64,000 bases of DNA from Allacma fusca. Its lineage: Eukaryota > Arthropoda > Collembola > Symphypleona > Sminthuridae. The stretch lies in NCBI GenBank assembly GCA_947179485.1, contig OX359246.1:20336001-20400000 (forward strand), given 5' to 3'. Shown piece by piece: positions 62,298 to 64,000 of the stretch; the stretch's first letter is position 1; every line of letters starts with the position of its first letter. A program made the position numbers and the translations under genes. The notes beneath the pieces were generated by a model, which saw only the letters and a program-made list of their open reading frames with translations, searched no databases and was not told the origin of the DNA.

Positions 62298-63657
62298 ATG
62301 TCTACAAATACTTTACCCCAAACTGAGAAACTGATTAGGATTTTCTCCAAGTTCCCTTTTCTTCCTTTCAAATTGAAAGATAATGTGATAATTTACCAAA
62401 GTAAACCTCGGAGGATATATTGGTATATTGGATCCCTAGCAGTGTCGTGTTTACAAGCCATTTACACAATCTTTCAAATGATTGATTTTGTAACGCCTCC
62501 TCAGGATTCCGAAAATCCCAATTCAATGAACATCAACGATTTGGTGCAAATTTTTATGAATTTACTGGCTGCTGTGCTTTACATGGTATTACACGGCAAC
62601 CTATACATGTACATGGATGACTATTATGCCCTATACAACCAATTAGTCATTTACAGGAGCCGTATGACTGGTAAGATTTATTAGTAACTTCTTTACCTGT
62701 TACTATCCCTACTATACCAAGACTTTAACTTTAACTTTAAGAGCTGAAGTGAAAAAAATGATTAATTTGATGTTTGCTGCCCGAGCAAAAAAAATTATAA
62801 AATTTGGTTCGCGCTTTTGCTAGATATGAAAATAATCAACCTGATGGACTTCAAAAATCAAAAAACATTCCTGGTATTTACGCTCATTCGGTATGGTAGC
62901 TTCGCTGGTAAAGCTTTGACACATCCACAGAGAAAGGATTATTGGTCTTCGTTGATTCCCAAACAGTACTGGTCCGCACCATGGAAAATATTCTACACTT
63001 GGTATACAATTCAGTGGGCTCTGAGTGCGATTGCAATTTGGAACGCGACCCTCATATTTCTGTTTGTTTATGTGGAGACTGTGAACGCTGTTATAGAGCA
63101 CAGGTATAATTATTAGACAATGTTAAGTAAGGCTTTAGGGCCTGGAATTGTAAATTGGCTACAACAAAAATAAATTTGTTTTTTTCAGGATCAAGGGCGC
63201 AAAAGATGACAACGTGGGTGTTCTGGAGTACCGTCAGCTTCAGATACTAAATAAACTTTATAACTACTGTTTCGCAACTGTGATGTATCCTTACATCGTT
63301 CTGATGGTTGCGCTAACAGGTGTTGTGGGATGGTATGGGTCAGTGAGGTTCTTTGGCCAAGTCCCCTTCAAAGACTATGTACACCTGGGTCCGCTGGCCT
63401 TAATGGCAATTTATATTTGTCTGAAGCTTTTCCCCACCGCTGCTAAAGAGTATGAGTTTTCAGTGGAAGAGAAGCGAATTCGGGTATTTAATTACTCCAA
63501 GAATGTGGATAAGTGGAAGGAAGGGAGGATGATTCTTAATTCCTGCTCTCCCTTGCAAATAAAGCTTTGCGAATACTTTGGGGTTACCAAGACCACTTCG
63601 ATTTCTATTATTAGTATCATTATTGTTCAAACAGTATCTATGCTCATTTACTTTTAG
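62298..63657 (+). CDS. Array receptor 4, 7-TM chemoreceptor-like protein
   Basis: Exons 62298-62670, 62824-63103 and 63189-63657 encode 373 aa. Exon 1 mixes a copy 3-like start (FPFLPFKLKDNVIIYQSKPRR) with a copy 2-like middle (NINDLVQIFMNLLAAV). Exon 2 is more private (WSAPWKIFYTWYTIQWALSAIAIWN). Exon 3 has VPFKDYVHLGPLALMAIYI and FGVTKTTSISIISIIIVQ, sharing features with copies 1 and 3. All frames and splice sites are intact. Function is inferred from topology and the C-terminal TM7-like pattern. Confidence 0.78.
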
Positions 63658-64000
63658 ACATGGGAAGTATTAAAGATTAATAAAATTACGATATTTGACT
63701 CAACTGTTCTTTTCTGACTATAGGGAGCTAAACAAAGTAGATCCGATCGACAAATAATTTGTAATCATGCGGCATGATTCCAGTGCTCTTTGTAAAATTT
63801 TATATTAGGATTTCATTCTATAATAGTTTGTCATTCCGATTGTTATGGTAGCTATAATTATACATAATGATCATATAATTTGTTAGCGTAGATAGTCTGC
63901 AAAAAAATATGATGCTGATACAAATGCGAAAACTTAAGACTACCACTCGTATATTAGATTTAAATTCCACTCATGATTTCTAACCGAACTATTTCTAACA
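63658..64000. other. 3' flank of receptor copy 4
   Basis: AT-rich sequence after the stop. The first 40 bp (AGTATTAAAGATTAA) resembles the copy 3 flank and then diverges. No other feature seen. Confidence 0.5.

Noticed and set aside
37402..63101. Minus-strand open frames opposite exon 2 of the array receptors
   Set aside because: They recur only because the sense exons are conserved. The sense strand has membrane segments and splice phases that explain the sequence.

Overview
This is a eukaryotic window, almost certainly from an arthropod. It is AT-rich, its genes are split by many short GT-AG introns (about 50-80 bp is common), it encodes an RR-2 type chitin-binding cuticle protein, and it carries an expanded 7-TM chemoreceptor-like family. 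A springtail or other hexapod is my best guess, but the sequence alone does not settle the taxon. All gene models are hand-spliced from frame, phase and splice consensus.

Left part (1-24 kb), single-copy genes. 1-4.2 kb holds no recognised gene. 10,228-4,255 (-) is an 11-12 exon ADAM/reprolysin-like gene. Its proregion carries a huge Ser/Thr-rich insertion and its zinc motif has lost the catalytic Glu. 13,181-10,763 (-) is POLR2E (RNA polymerase subunit RPB5, 210 aa) and contains an extra, exactly same-length, same-phase copy of its sixth exon. Head-to-head with it, 15,437-18,248 (+) is PIGV (GPI mannosyltransferase 2). The shared promoter interval is split by a 1.64-kb hAT-like element with fourteen 39-bp tandem repeats. 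Then come a Gly/His-rich RR-2 cuticle protein (19,225-18,530, -) and a 378-aa 7-TM chemoreceptor-like gene (23,701-22,382, -).

Right part (25-64 kb), a tandem receptor array. Four intact + strand genes (26,408; 36,839; 50,152; 62,298) each have exons of exactly 373, 280 and 469 nt and encode 373 aa. A deleted fifth copy lies at about 51.7-52.5 kb. The copies sit in duplicated units with conserved 5' flanks, including a CRE palindrome TGACGTCA in three of them. The minus-strand gene at 22.4-23.7 kb has the same intron phases and is a distant relative.

Between and inside the units is a dense, nested set of mobile elements. Ten or more are hAT-like non-autonomous elements with 8-bp target-site duplications (TSDs). 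Most families have their own dense subterminal motif (GGTTTAAACC, TCAAGTTCGGGT, GTCTAGTC, GGTCTGGTC, GAATCGAAT and so on). Also present are a Tc1/mariner-like fold-back element, two related fold-back elements (one with TTAA flanks), a PIF/Harbinger-like element with TAA flanks, two truncated non-LTR retrotransposons (one with a 14-bp TSD), and a hAT transposase fragment interrupted by an 8-kb hAT element that itself holds four insertions.

The strongest items for follow-up are the duplicated POLR2E exon, the Glu-less ADAM with its Ser/Thr-rich proregion, the family-specific subterminal codes of the hAT elements, and the mosaic receptor array.
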